The position numbers and the translations under genes were made by a program. The notes beneath the pieces are model-generated. The model was not told the DNA's origin. It searched no databases and saw nothing but the letters and a program-made list of their open reading frames with translations. A DNA stretch of 64,000 nt. It comes from Guillardia theta CCMP2712. Its lineage: Eukaryota > Cryptophyceae > Pyrenomonadales > Geminigeraceae. Below, one piece after another: positions 32,168-42,075 of the stretch; the stretch's first letter is position 1, and the number at the start of each line of letters is the position of its first letter. The stretch spans positions 190,273 to 254,272 of the forward strand of contig NW_005434654.1 of NCBI RefSeq assembly GCF_000315625.1. The letters run 5' to 3'.

Positions 32168-35100
32168 CTACGTGCACCTCTCGTAGAAGAGGACGTTTGG
32201 CTGGAATCGACCCAGTCTGCACCTCTCCACCACTTCCTTCCAGTCGCCAACGCGCTTGACCGAAGAGTCGTCGTATTGAACCCACTGCTTCACCCGCGGC
32301 TTGTAGGACAGGAGCACGTAGTGCTGTCCGTAGAAGCAGACCATGCAGCGCAGGCGGTACTTGGAGCCACTTGGCACTCCCGAGTAGACCAGGGAGAGGT
32401 CGAGGACGAGGGGAAGCTGGTGGAAGAGGAGGCTGATGTCGTCAGGAGTAGCCGATGTTGTCTCCCAGACCAGCACGAGACTGAAGATGTCGGGGCAGGA
32501 GAACAGAGCCTGAGAGCACTCGAACATCGCGTTCCCCTCCTTGCATCCAGGGCAAGTCCTTGTGTCACGTGCGTACGCCTCACGCAGAAGGTCCTCGGGC
32601 GACAACTTTTGGTCCCTCAGCTGCTGGTGCACGTCAGCCAGCAGCTTCGGAGGAACGTAGTGGAAGAAGCGCGTGTAGCTCTGCTCCTGCATCTTGTAGC
32701 CACAGGTGGAGCATCGCAAGCCCTCCTTCACCTTGAGTCCGAAGGAACCCAGCACGATGTTTGACGAGGCATCCGAAGAGTCCGTCTTCCCGCTCTGCTC
32801 GAAGAACAGCTGGAGAGTCTCCAGGATGTCATTGAGCGCTTCGGAAGCATCCGCCATCTCATGCACCTGTGACCGTTTGCGGCTCATGAAGATGGAGCTG
32901 AGAGCCTTGCGGCACTCCGTCGGGTCCACTACGAAGAGATTCTTTCCTCCGCTGCCCCACGCGTTCCCAACTGGTGCTGAGACGATTGCTGGAGGGCCAG
33001 ACGCCCAGGCGTTGGCGGCAGCCGGAGGCTTGTTGGACCCCTCTGTGACAACATCGACTCCGCTCTTGCTTCCTGATAGCGACGAGAAAACCTTAGCCAA
33101 ACTGCGCAAGAAGGCAGCGGCTTCAGATTCATCGTCAGGTCTCAGGCTTAGTTCAGAGTTTGTCAAGAGAGCCTCTCTGAAGGATTCCAGTTGCCACAAG
33201 GACTGTATGATGACATTCAAGAAGCAGTTATATTCACCCTTTGGGTTGTCGAGCCCTTTGCCAAGGTCCTTAGCCGAGATCTCTCCGTTCTTTTCCAGAG
33301 CTTCTCCGTGCGATGCTCCCCAAACATTCCCGTACTCTCTCGTGCCAAAGCTCTGCTCGGGTCTGAGATGAATGCTGGGCAATTGCAGGCTGGTGACATC
33401 TTCGTTCCTAAGTGCTTGTTCCAATTCCGGCGATTGGCTGTCCTGCATCTTGGTTGATCCAAGAGGAATTTCTAAGGAATCGCCTGCTGCCACTTTCCTG
33501 GTTGCCGTGCGCTCTCCATCTTCAGTCTTCTTGAGTGCTGCAGCCCAAGCGTTGGGAGGAGGCATGCTCTTGGCAGCACTCTCCGCCTGCTGTGATGCCG
33601 TTGGCTCAGGCTGCAAGTGACTGTCTGTAGGAGCATCCTTGAGAGCCTGTTGACCAGAACCGTTGTCTTTGACTTGATCGACTCTTTCATTCGGTTCTAT
33701 TTGCTGCGGACTCATCCCAGGAGCAGGAGGACGAGCGTTAAACTGAGGGGGCTGCAAATTCTTGTCCGTAGCGTTACTCCCTGGAAGGCCCTCAGCATCG
33801 CTCCAAGGCACAGCAGCTCCTGCATGATTGTTGACAGGGGAACCATGCAATCCAACTGGCGGGCAATGCATTCCGATGGCAGGATTGTGCATAGCGCACA
33901 TGGCAGACGGGTGCATACCCCAAGCCATCGGCACCGGCGGACAAGCAGGCGCCATGGGCATCTCATTTATTCGGCCATCAGAGAGGATTGGGCGCATTCC
34001 TGTTGGTATTCCCATAAAGTATGGCGGCACGTTGGTGGGCAGCATGGCCGGCCCGCACATTGCAGGATTCATAGGATTCATAGCAAGAAAATGTCCACCT
34101 CTTGGAAGGTTCCCAGGGCCAGGAAGTGCTTGAGGATGTTGCATCTGAGGGTTGCCGGGAGGAGGAATGCCAGCATTCTCATGGTGCGGAATCCTGTCTC
34201 CTACCTTCTGCTTGCTAACATTCTGTTGTCCTTTTCCCTTCGATGTCTTCTTTGCCTTTTCAGATTTCTTTTCAGTTTTGTTTGCACTTTTGCCTGGCTG
34301 CACTCCAGTCGGATTATCGTTGCTGGCTTGTGAAGGGCTGCCAGGAACGAATTCCTTCGCATCACAAGACAAAAGTTTGGCTCCACCTTGTGTATTCATC
34401 TTCGGTTCTGATTCAGCTGGCTTTGCTTCTTCCTGTATCTGAACTTCAGGATCCACAGCGTTGACAATAGAAGTGGAGTCTTCAACATTAGATGGTTCAT
34501 CACTTGAAAAGCAAGGAGTCTCATCAGGCTCACTATGGGACTGAATCATGTCGACGTTCTCGTCGGATTCTTCGTGCTCGTTTTCATCAGGTTCGCCAAG
34601 ATTGTCAGCATCTAAAGATTCTTGTTCCTTAGAGTCTGCAAGGGGGACAACAGGACCTTCTTCTTCGGAATTTTGCTTCTGCTGGGTGTCCTCCATCTCT
34701 TTTCGCTGTTTCTTCTCCTTCTCCTTTGCTTTCCGCTTCGCAAGGCGATCTCGTTTGAGTTTTTCTTGTTCTGCAAGACGCTCCTCACTCTTCAACAAAT
34801 CTTCAACAGCTTTCAAAGCCCCTTCTTCTTTCAATCTCTTATCCTCTTGCTCTTGTGACATTTTGAACCCTGTCAAAATGTTTTCACGTATGATGCAAAT
34901 ACAAATATTCCGAATCATTTCCGAGTAATCCGCTTTGCACTCATACAAGTAAAATAGCAAGGAAGAGCTCTGAAAATCATAAGATCCAGTGTTTGAAACC
35001 TCCTTCAGAACTTTCTTCATGTCACCATACATTTTGTCAATATTTTCAAGCATGGAAGTTGCACGAGAATACATAATTTGATACTTGATTGAATTTTCTC

Positions 35101-37795
35101 CGAGTTTTGCGAGTTCTGAAAGACGGCCTTCATACACTTCTGAAGTAGAAACGCCGGAAAAAAAGGGAGAATTCATAATCTTATGTTTCAATGACATCAA
35201 GGATGAGTAAGTCTGTACAACCTTCTGACCATATTCCAAAATATGATTGTAGTTGACTTCAAATCCTTGAAAGTTTTGTATCTCCTTATCGAGCGGTTTG
35301 AAGACATCGGTATGTTGTCGCAAGATAGCCAATGTAGACTTCAGGACCGTTTCAGCATGAAACAAATGAGCTTGTCTAGTGTCAGAAGCAGCATTGTTTG
35401 CTGTGTGAAACAAAGTCTCAAAGTCACGTAAAAGAAGTATGAATTGTTCTGATTCTATCAAAGACTCGTCGTTGCTAAGACATTGAGCCAAAATATTTCT
35501 GAAGTGAGTCAAATCGTTGCTCAATGCCTCAATCTGCCAGAAAATCTTTTGATGTGCTGACCATCTCAATGCTTCTTGAATGTTGGCATCCAACGCTTGC
35601 CGAAAATTCTCACGTTTCTCTGACTCAACCTTTTCGTAATATCTCAAGACTTCCGCAAGACTTCGACCATGAACCCGAAACTGTGTTTGGACTCGATTCG
35701 ATGTGAGTTGTGGGTTGCAAGATGGATTGCTATTTTCTTTCTCATGAAAATTTTCGGTCTGGCGAGACTCAATCTCCTTTCCTTGTTCTGCCATCTTCAC
35801 AACCTCAATTAAAAATTCAGAATTTCCTTGAGAATCAAAACCGTTTCTATCGGCGTTAAAATCCAGGATCTCACTCTCAGCCAAATATTTATATCCGCTG
35901 ATTGCATCAATTTCAGTCATATCCACAAGTATACTTGACGCCGTTGCCATGCCTTCATCGAAAACATTTTCAGCTTCTCGCACTATCGAATACACAAGGA
36001 GCCATTGTTCTGAGGGGTTCGCAGCATACCTATCCATAACAAAGGCCAACATGTATTCATTCCAAAATTCATTCGATGAACTTGTCATGTCTGAATTGAA
36101 GGTAAGCACTGAGTCCAAGCTCTGTACATTATTGACATTTAAAGCGCCACAGATCGGAAAGCGCGTGTTGAACTTCCTCTGAAGATCGAAATATTCTGCG
36201 CGGACTTTTTCTCGAAACAAGGATCGGCACAGCTCATCCATTACCTTTGTATCGTTATTGTTTTCAACCATATACATCCATCTATCTTCTGTACACTGAT
36301 CCAAAGCCTCTTCAACAGGCGTATTCACAGCACTTCCCTGGGAGAAACTGTGGAAAAATCTGATTCTTTTGGAAACTTCAATGTCACAAAGATCTGTTTG
36401 GAGGAACTTTTTCATCCTCAACAAAGAATCTTCGGTACTATCAAGATCCGCTTTCCAGGGATATTCCAATGTGACCTTGCCTTGTTCCACAAGTTGAATA
36501 GTTTTCTTCTTCGCCATTTGCAGTGTTGCCCGCCACAAAATTGATTTGAGGAGTGGCAGAAGCAAAGAACGATCTGTGTTATGGGTCTCACAATCGTACC
36601 AACGACCAAGAAATAAAGTTGATTGATTTTCAAGAGCATTGATAATCACTTGCTGCAAAATGCTCGTTTGGACAAGTTCTTGACGTTGTACATTTGATAT
36701 GACACTTTTTAGCCTGTCGGCATCAATTTGAAGAAATTTAGGTAAATCCTGCTTGTCAAGTCTCTGTATGTACTCAATCACAGAGTCTCCAAGGTTGTGC
36801 AAAAGTTCCTCTGATCTGTCACCTGCTCCCTTCTTTGCAGCTAATTTTCGTTGTAGTCGTTCTGACATCGGATTGGCAGCTCCCTTCACAACTTTGGATG
36901 TTTGCATCTCCATGACGTCGTCTTTGCCATGCAGATTTTGATTGCTTTGAGAGCAAAGAGCCAGTGCTTTGGCTCGCACGACCTCCTGTTCAATCATCTG
37001 CCGCTTGATTTTCTTTGCTTCTTCAGCAGTCAATGAACCTGATTCTTTGGATCCATTGCTCTTTTTAATCGGTGCTCTTAGGCCCTGCCGATACAGCTGG
37101 CCAAGTTCTTGCCGTCTTCTGCCCACCTTAATACTGAGATTGTTCAAGTCTTGAGGCACGAATAAACTTCCATTACTCAACCTCGCAACTTCCTGGAAAA
37201 TCATGTGGCGAGCATGGAGCTGCAAGCGTCTGAGACGGTCCGTGAGGTAAATAACATCATCCTTGAAGTCGAGATTCAGCAGGCTATGTACCTTGAGATC
37301 ATCTTCCTCGTCTTTGCTTGCAAGTAATTCGAAATACATTTTATCGTCTGTGGGCCTCGATTTTTCGATTTCTATCACAGCAGTTGAAGCTAATTCTGCT
37401 GCAAAATTGTAGTCGCACAAGCATTCACACACAATTGCACAGCATCGTTCCATCCCGTAAGCCCAGCAAATGTGTTGAGATTTCAGATACATTACGATTT
37501 CGCGCATTTCTAACTTTCTTTTCGGATCCATTGTACTGCTATCCTTGCTTGTGTTCAGAGCACGAGCCAACATTTCTAGACGAAGAAGTTGAAACTCAGC
37601 ATTATATTCTTTGAATTTGCTCACCTCATCCTCAAAAATCTTATTAAACTGCTTGAACTTGAGCTTTTTCGATTCCTTTTTGATTTGATTCGAGAGCTGC
37701 AGCGCATCCTTCTTGCGCTGCTTTTCCTCTTCATCTATACGGTTGGCACGCTGGCCATTTTGATTGCTGACAGATTTCTTTACGTTGCTTGGCAT
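32168..37795 (-). CDS. USP53/54-like ubiquitin C-terminal hydrolase, very large, intronless
   Basis: One uninterrupted frame of 1875 codons. The N-terminal two thirds is basic, helical and partly coiled coil, with Glu/Lys-rich 'EERLAEQEKLKRDRLAKRKA' at about residue 1000 and a Met/Pro-rich segment (about residues 1180-1330). The C-terminus is a C19 deubiquitinase domain. 'GEYNCFLNVIIQSLW' is the Cys box (Cys1524). 'CSTCGYKM' and 'CPGC' are putative zinc ligands. 'CFYGQHYVLLSY' is the His box (His1825), followed by 'YDDSSVKRVGDWKEVV' and 'GRFQPNVLFYE'. This arrangement matches plant UCH-related (DUF627/629) proteins and animal USP53/54. Cys and His are both present, so activity is possible. 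Having no introns over 5.6 kb is exceptional among its intron-dense neighbours. Confidence 0.88.
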   Translation of the reverse strand: MPSNVKKSVSNQNGQRANRIDEEEKQRKKDALQLSNQIKKESKKLKFKQFNKIFEDEVSKFKEYNAEFQLLRLEMLARALNTSKDSSTMDPKRKLEMREIVMYLKSQHICWAYGMERCCAIVCECLCDYNFAAELASTAVIEIEKSRPTDDKMYFELLASKDEEDDLKVHSLLNLDFKDDVIYLTDRLRRLQLHARHMIFQEVARLSNGSLFVPQDLNNLSIKVGRRRQELGQLYRQGLRAPIKKSNGSKESGSLTAEEAKKIKRQMIEQEVVRAKALALCSQSNQNLHGKDDVMEMQTSKVVKGAANPMSERLQRKLAAKKGAGDRSEELLHNLGDSVIEYIQRLDKQDLPKFLQIDADRLKSVISNVQRQELVQTSILQQVIINALENQSTLFLGRWYDCETHNTDRSLLLPLLKSILWRATLQMAKKKTIQLVEQGKVTLEYPWKADLDSTEDSLLRMKKFLQTDLCDIEVSKRIRFFHSFSQGSAVNTPVEEALDQCTEDRWMYMVENNNDTKVMDELCRSLFREKVRAEYFDLQRKFNTRFPICGALNVNNVQSLDSVLTFNSDMTSSSNEFWNEYMLAFVMDRYAANPSEQWLLVYSIVREAENVFDEGMATASSILVDMTEIDAISGYKYLAESEILDFNADRNGFDSQGNSEFLIEVVKMAEQGKEIESRQTENFHEKENSNPSCNPQLTSNRVQTQFRVHGRSLAEVLRYYEKVESEKRENFRQALDANIQEALRWSAHQKIFWQIEALSNDLTHFRNILAQCLSNDESLIESEQFILLLRDFETLFHTANNAASDTRQAHLFHAETVLKSTLAILRQHTDVFKPLDKEIQNFQGFEVNYNHILEYGQKVVQTYSSLMSLKHKIMNSPFFSGVSTSEVYEGRLSELAKLGENSIKYQIMYSRATSMLENIDKMYGDMKKVLKEVSNTGSYDFQSSSLLFYLYECKADYSEMIRNICICIIRENILTGFKMSQEQEDKRLKEEGALKAVEDLLKSEERLAEQEKLKRDRLAKRKAKEKEKKQRKEMEDTQQKQNSEEEGPVVPLADSKEQESLDADNLGEPDENEHEESDENVDMIQSHSEPDETPCFSSDEPSNVEDSTSIVNAVDPEVQIQEEAKPAESEPKMNTQGGAKLLSCDAKEFVPGSPSQASNDNPTGVQPGKSANKTEKKSEKAKKTSKGKGQQNVSKQKVGDRIPHHENAGIPPPGNPQMQHPQALPGPGNLPRGGHFLAMNPMNPAMCGPAMLPTNVPPYFMGIPTGMRPILSDGRINEMPMAPACPPVPMAWGMHPSAMCAMHNPAIGMHCPPVGLHGSPVNNHAGAAVPWSDAEGLPGSNATDKNLQPPQFNARPPAPGMSPQQIEPNERVDQVKDNGSGQQALKDAPTDSHLQPEPTASQQAESAAKSMPPPNAWAAALKKTEDGERTATRKVAAGDSLEIPLGSTKMQDSQSPELEQALRNEDVTSLQLPSIHLRPEQSFGTREYGNVWGASHGEALEKNGEISAKDLGKGLDNPKGEYNCFLNVIIQSLWQLESFREALLTNSELSLRPDDESEAAAFLRSLAKVFSSLSGSKSGVDVVTEGSNKPPAAANAWASGPPAIVSAPVGNAWGSGGKNLFVVDPTECRKALSSIFMSRKRSQVHEMADASEALNDILETLQLFFEQSGKTDSSDASSNIVLGSFGLKVKEGLRCSTCGYKMQEQSYTRFFHYVPPKLLADVHQQLRDQKLSPEDLLREAYARDTRTCPGCKEGNAMFECSQALFSCPDIFSLVLVWETTSATPDDISLLFHQLPLVLDLSLVYSGVPSGSKYRLRCMVCFYGQHYVLLSYKPRVKQWVQYDDSSVKRVGDWKEVVERCRLGRFQPNVLFYERCT

Positions 37796-38454
37796 TGATA
37801 CACTTTTGAAATAAATCGACTCAGGGCGTCGACATTTTCATGCAGCTTGCAGTGTTTGATGGTAGAAATGACAAATGAAAAGATCAAGCTTTGATTGCAT
37901 CACTTCACTTCATGTTCTTAACCAAGAATTATACTCCTACAAATAAAATAACAATTAGTCATCAATCCTCTGATTTCTTGATATGCAGATATGACATAGT
38001 TTAAGACAGTTGCCGTTGCATGCCAAGCAAAGCAGGGTGGGACGAATTTAGACAAAGGAGTGAATCACAGAAATGAAAAGGGGTAAATGCGTGCACAAAG
38101 CGCTGATACATGGTATGAGCATGAGGAAAACAGACAAAAAAACGCGATATGGAAACTGTACGATCAATGCAACGATCGAACAATTCTCTAGCAACCATAT
38201 CCTCCGACTTTGAACTCGCACCTCCCGTGCCTCCCACTCTATCACCGCTCTCTCAATCACAATCACCCTTCACCCCTGTCATGACACTTCATCCCATGAG
38301 CGATCATTTCTTTCCTTTTCTAGGGAGTAAGCTCTTCTCTCCTCTCCCACCCCTCCTCCTCCGAATACCTCCTGTCCTCTGACAGCCATGCAGCGGCGGG
38401 AACGAGGGAAAAAAAAATATGTTCCGTTACACTAAACGTTGTGAACCGTTGCGT
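37796..38454. other. Upstream region of the USP-like gene
   Basis: About 660 bp, AT-rich near the gene, with no supported coding sequence. It probably holds the minus-strand USP promoter, but no recognisable element is seen. Confidence 0.4.
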
Positions 38455-39080
38455 AGAAACACGGTCTGCTTGCGGGCGGCCGGCCGCCGGGGCCGCCCGG
38501 CCGGGCCGGGCACCAGTGACTCAGCCAGGAGTCCGTCGGACCCGGCGTCGCGGCGTGCGGACTGAGCGGGCTCGGAACCGGTGCCAGGGCTCAGAGTCGG
38601 AGCTGCCGCCCGGGCCGGCCCCGGGCTGCAGTGCCGGCACCGCCGCTGAGTGAGCCTCCGAGTCGGCCGGCGCCGCCCGGCCGCAGGGCCCGGGCCCCTG
38701 CCACGCGGCCGGGCCGGAGCACGCCGTATACTATCATGCCACGGGGGCCCGGGAGGGGGTAATGATGGCCGCGCCCCGGCCGTCCCGGTCGGACCCCGGG
38801 CCGCCGCCCCATGCCTCAATGCCGGGCCGCTGTCACCGACGGTTTCAACTCAGCCTGTAGCAGTCACACAGAGTCGGATGCTGAGTCACAGCCTGGCAGA
38901 GTCGCCAGCCGTACGGTAGTACGGTACGGTACTGACGGGGACCGTACGGCCCCAGCCGGCTGAGCCGCGCCTCGTTCAGCCCGCCAGGTTCCGAAAGCTT
39001 CGCTGTGAAGCCTCTGATGAGACTCAGACTCGTGACGAGTCGCCTGCCATGATCATCCGACCGGATTGTCCCGGCAGTGG
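38455..39080. repeat. GC-rich island
   Basis: Very high GC, dominated by CCGG, CGGCCG and GGGCCC words, with a run of 'gtacggtagtacggtacggtac' type words near 38913-38933 (internally palindromic). Frames are Arg/Pro/Gly-rich. There is no gene. Confidence 0.65.
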
Positions 39081-39448
39081 ATATACCACGGCACCGTGAC
39101 TCGTGACACGAAGCGTTTTTAAAACGGGCAGTAATAATAAAGATCCGAGGCTACAGTAGCGGCTAGTAGTAACAAGTAAAGCAAAGCGTTCTAACTCAGA
39201 GCTCCCAGTCACGTGCCCACTTTCCGGCCTCCCGTTGCCCGCGGCCTCGTTCAATATCCTGGGAGATACCGGGGATAGCGAGGAGATCCGAAGGAGATAC
39301 CGCTTGGACTCCGGAGATGAGTCTGGACGTTTGACTGTCACACGCCCACACTTCCGCCGCCGCCCCTAGCAACAAGCCTACAGGACTGCCCTTCGCTGCT
39401 GCCTCGCTGCTCCCCGGAGGAATCCTCCCCAACCACAACCAGAGCTTA

Positions 39449-39694
<246 letters not shown>

Positions 39695-40293
39695 TCATGA
39701 CGGGCTCGTCACGGCAATGTCTGCCTCGTCGACCTCTCTACACCCCCTCCCTTCGCCCCACACCCGAGTTTGTATTCCTTGACTATTTCGGTTCAAGCTT
39801 GCTCGTCTCTTGTCCAGTCTCTGATAGCTCCAACCTTGTCCTCGACTTCACAAGTATCTGCGCCGACGACTCCGAAGGCTTTTGCTGCTGGGCAGATGTC
39901 GAGACAAACTACAACAGATGCGCACTTGAGGAAAAGAAGGGAGGGAGCGGAATAGAAAAGCGAGTTAGGCAAGTCTGTCTTGGACGTATGGCGCATATAA
40001 GTGAGGCCAATGATGTCAATGCCGGCCATCAGGCAGTAATGGTAGGGAGTGATCGCAAGGATGAAGAGTCTATAAAATAAATCGTCCATTGAGTGGCGGG
40101 TCACAATCGAATATCCCCATGCAGAACACCACGCAACAGAGCTCCTTACCATGCTTTACGGAAACCACTAAGGTCCGTAAAAGTCCGGTATCGATACACA
40201 TTCCTCGTACATGTCATTGATTGTGTTGGAAGTGAAAAATGAACAGAGAAAGCAGGGATGCAATCACGAGGATGAATAACACCATCTGTATCC

Positions 40294-40746
40294 ATGGGAA
40301 CCCCAGGCCGAGCAGCAATATCCTGGATAAGGGTGTTACACGACCGCTCTGTGATTTCAAAAATCCCAAAAAACACGGAAACCATCATCGGCATCATGAC
40401 TGCCACACCACAACACTGCATCTGGTACCAGCACTCCACCAGCGAAGAAGGAATGCTCAAGCACGACTCTAGCAGCACCTACAACATGATGCTAGCCAAC
40501 GTGGTATGCATCAAGACCACCAAGGAGAAAGAGCCAGGTGCCGACATGAACGTCTTCATGTTTGCCGGCTTCGACCCTTCGCTAGCCTTCAACAGCAATG
40601 CGCAGGCGGTCTTCGACAGCTTCCTAGGTGTGAAGATGAAGATCGTCCCAGCGAACATCACGGGGAAGAACCTCACCATGGTTAAAACAAATTATGCCAA
40701 ATCAGAGATAGGAACTATTGGAAGTGATCGTTCTCGTCAGAACTAG
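40294..40746 (+). CDS. Unrecognised ORF with coding-like codon use, next to a chromodomain remnant
   Basis: A 150-codon frame whose middle part ('PGADMNVFMFAGFDPSLAFN', about 40530-40600) has strong third-position G/C preference, unlike the opposite-strand frames. No family is recognised. It may be an exon or a broken piece of a larger ORF: the first about 35 codons look less coding-like. Given the chromodomain about 150 bp downstream, a retroelement or selfish-element origin is possible but not shown. Confidence 0.4.
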   Translation: MGTPGRAAISWIRVLHDRSVISKIPKNTETIIGIMTATPQHCIWYQHSTSEEGMLKHDSSSTYNMMLANVVCIKTTKEKEPGADMNVFMFAGFDPSLAFNSNAQAVFDSFLGVKMKIVPANITGKNLTMVKTNYAKSEIGTIGSDRSRQN

Positions 40747-40877
40747 GTGTCTTCTTCCCCTTTTGTGTGTGCACCACGTCTGTTTGGGCCACACCAACGT
40801 GTGTTGGCTTGCTTTGTTTGGTGTGTGAGATAAAGAGAGATAGATCTCCTTCTGTCACACTCCTTTCCTCTTAGTCG

Positions 40878-41110
40878 ACAAACTCCAGCGCAAGTTCTTG
40901 TTGAGCGACCGTCTGAGACACGACTACGAAGTTGAGAGGTTCCTCGCCGGGCGTACGCGTGGACGTGGACAGCAATATCTCGTCAAATGGAAAGGCTATT
41001 CTGACGCTTCAGAAACTCCTGGCTTCCCGCAAAAACATCGTCGTCAGCGTTTTTTCAGGAATTCTTCAGATGATGCCTTGGAACAAGCAGCGCTCGACGC
41101 CGACGAGTAA
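40878..41110 (+). pseudogene. Chromodomain fragment (chromovirus integrase tail or chromodomain gene remnant)
   Basis: The frame reads from 'VDKLQRKFLLSDRLRHD' into 'YEVERFLAGRTRGRGQQY' and 'LVKWKGYSDASE', a clear chromodomain (Y-E-V-E and Y-L-V-K-W-K-G-Y). The expected Trp-x-Pro after the Glu appears only in another frame (TGG CTT CCC at about 41021), so a frameshift breaks the domain. No gag, protease, RT or LTR could be recognised nearby. Chromodomains at integrase C-termini are typical of Ty3-type chromoviruses; a host gene fragment is the alternative. Confidence 0.6.
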
Positions 41111-42075
41111 GCTTGGTCTGCTTCGGATGGTCCTGCTGACCTCATCGTTCATGAGCAAACTTTTACGTAACATGGAATTCTTGCCGTCGCACAGTGGGAG
41201 CAATGTGGTACAATGGATCAAAGTTCATAACACAGACAGACTGCGGCAGGACAGGCAGAAAACCTGTCCTGCTTGTGCTCTAGAAAACGCATTTCCTGAT
41301 TGTTCCAGTGATCTATCTTGTTATCAAAGCTTGAGTTACAACGTATAGTAAGGTTGATAAAGTTAACCGAGGCTTCAATTGCGCATCAAGAGTTGTAAAC
41401 AAAACGTTCCATGATCCTCATTTGAAACATTCTATTCCCCCTACCTCCCCCTACCTCCATTTTCTCTTTCCTCCTCCCGCTCTTCTCCTTCTCCCCTCAC
41501 GCTCTTCTCTTTCCTCCCCCTCCTTCTCTCCTCCCGCTCTTCTCGCTCTTCTCCTTGCTCATGGCATTTCACTCCTCCAGCGTTGGGTCAAATGTAGGAC
41601 CGGTCATCCCATTGTGGATACCGGGTGTGATGACTGTTCATCTGTCTATTTTTATGGGGTAGGTACCCGAACAAAGGCAACTGGGTAGGGCATCTTTTCT
41701 CCGAGATGTTGGGACGCTGCCTCATGTTTTTAAGGGGGAGAGCAGTAGAGCAGTAGAGCAGTAGAGCAGGAGAGCAGGAGAGCAGGAGAGCAGGAGAGCA
41801 GGAGAGCAGAGGAGGAGAGCGAGTCCAGAGACAGAGGGACACGGATAGAACGACAGACACAAGCACGATGATGAAGAGGACATGCGGATGGTGTTGATAG
41901 CAAGAACGTCAACTCTATCCAATAGTGGACTTTGAGCTTTTCACGGCCAAATTTGATGAGAATGGTTTGAAGAGTTTTATCCCGTTGCACTACAGCTCGA
42001 GGGAAAGAAATCATTGACAAGAGGAGTTGCGAAGTGTTGACCATGGGTTTGCCATGCTGATCACGATCAGTGCAA
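41111..42075. other. Intergenic region with simple repeats
   Basis: No supported gene. It contains C/T-rich stretches (about 41445-41550) and the 8-bp repeat at 41739-41809. Confidence 0.5.
41739..41809. repeat. 8-bp repeat (agagcagt / agagcagg)
   Basis: Nine or so consecutive units, first 'gagcagta' then 'gagcagga', a single-base drift across the array. Confidence 0.85.

Noticed and set aside
33372-34928. Multiple plus-strand frames opposite the USP gene
   Set aside because: Antisense shadows of a 1875-codon coding frame.
39793-40679. Minus-strand hydrophobic frames ('MVRFFPVMFAGTIFIF' and others)
   Set aside because: They could be joined into a membrane protein, with one short hydrophobic frame near 40215-40300. 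But the plus strand has clearer third-position bias at 40490-40680, and no family was recognised. Left unannotated.
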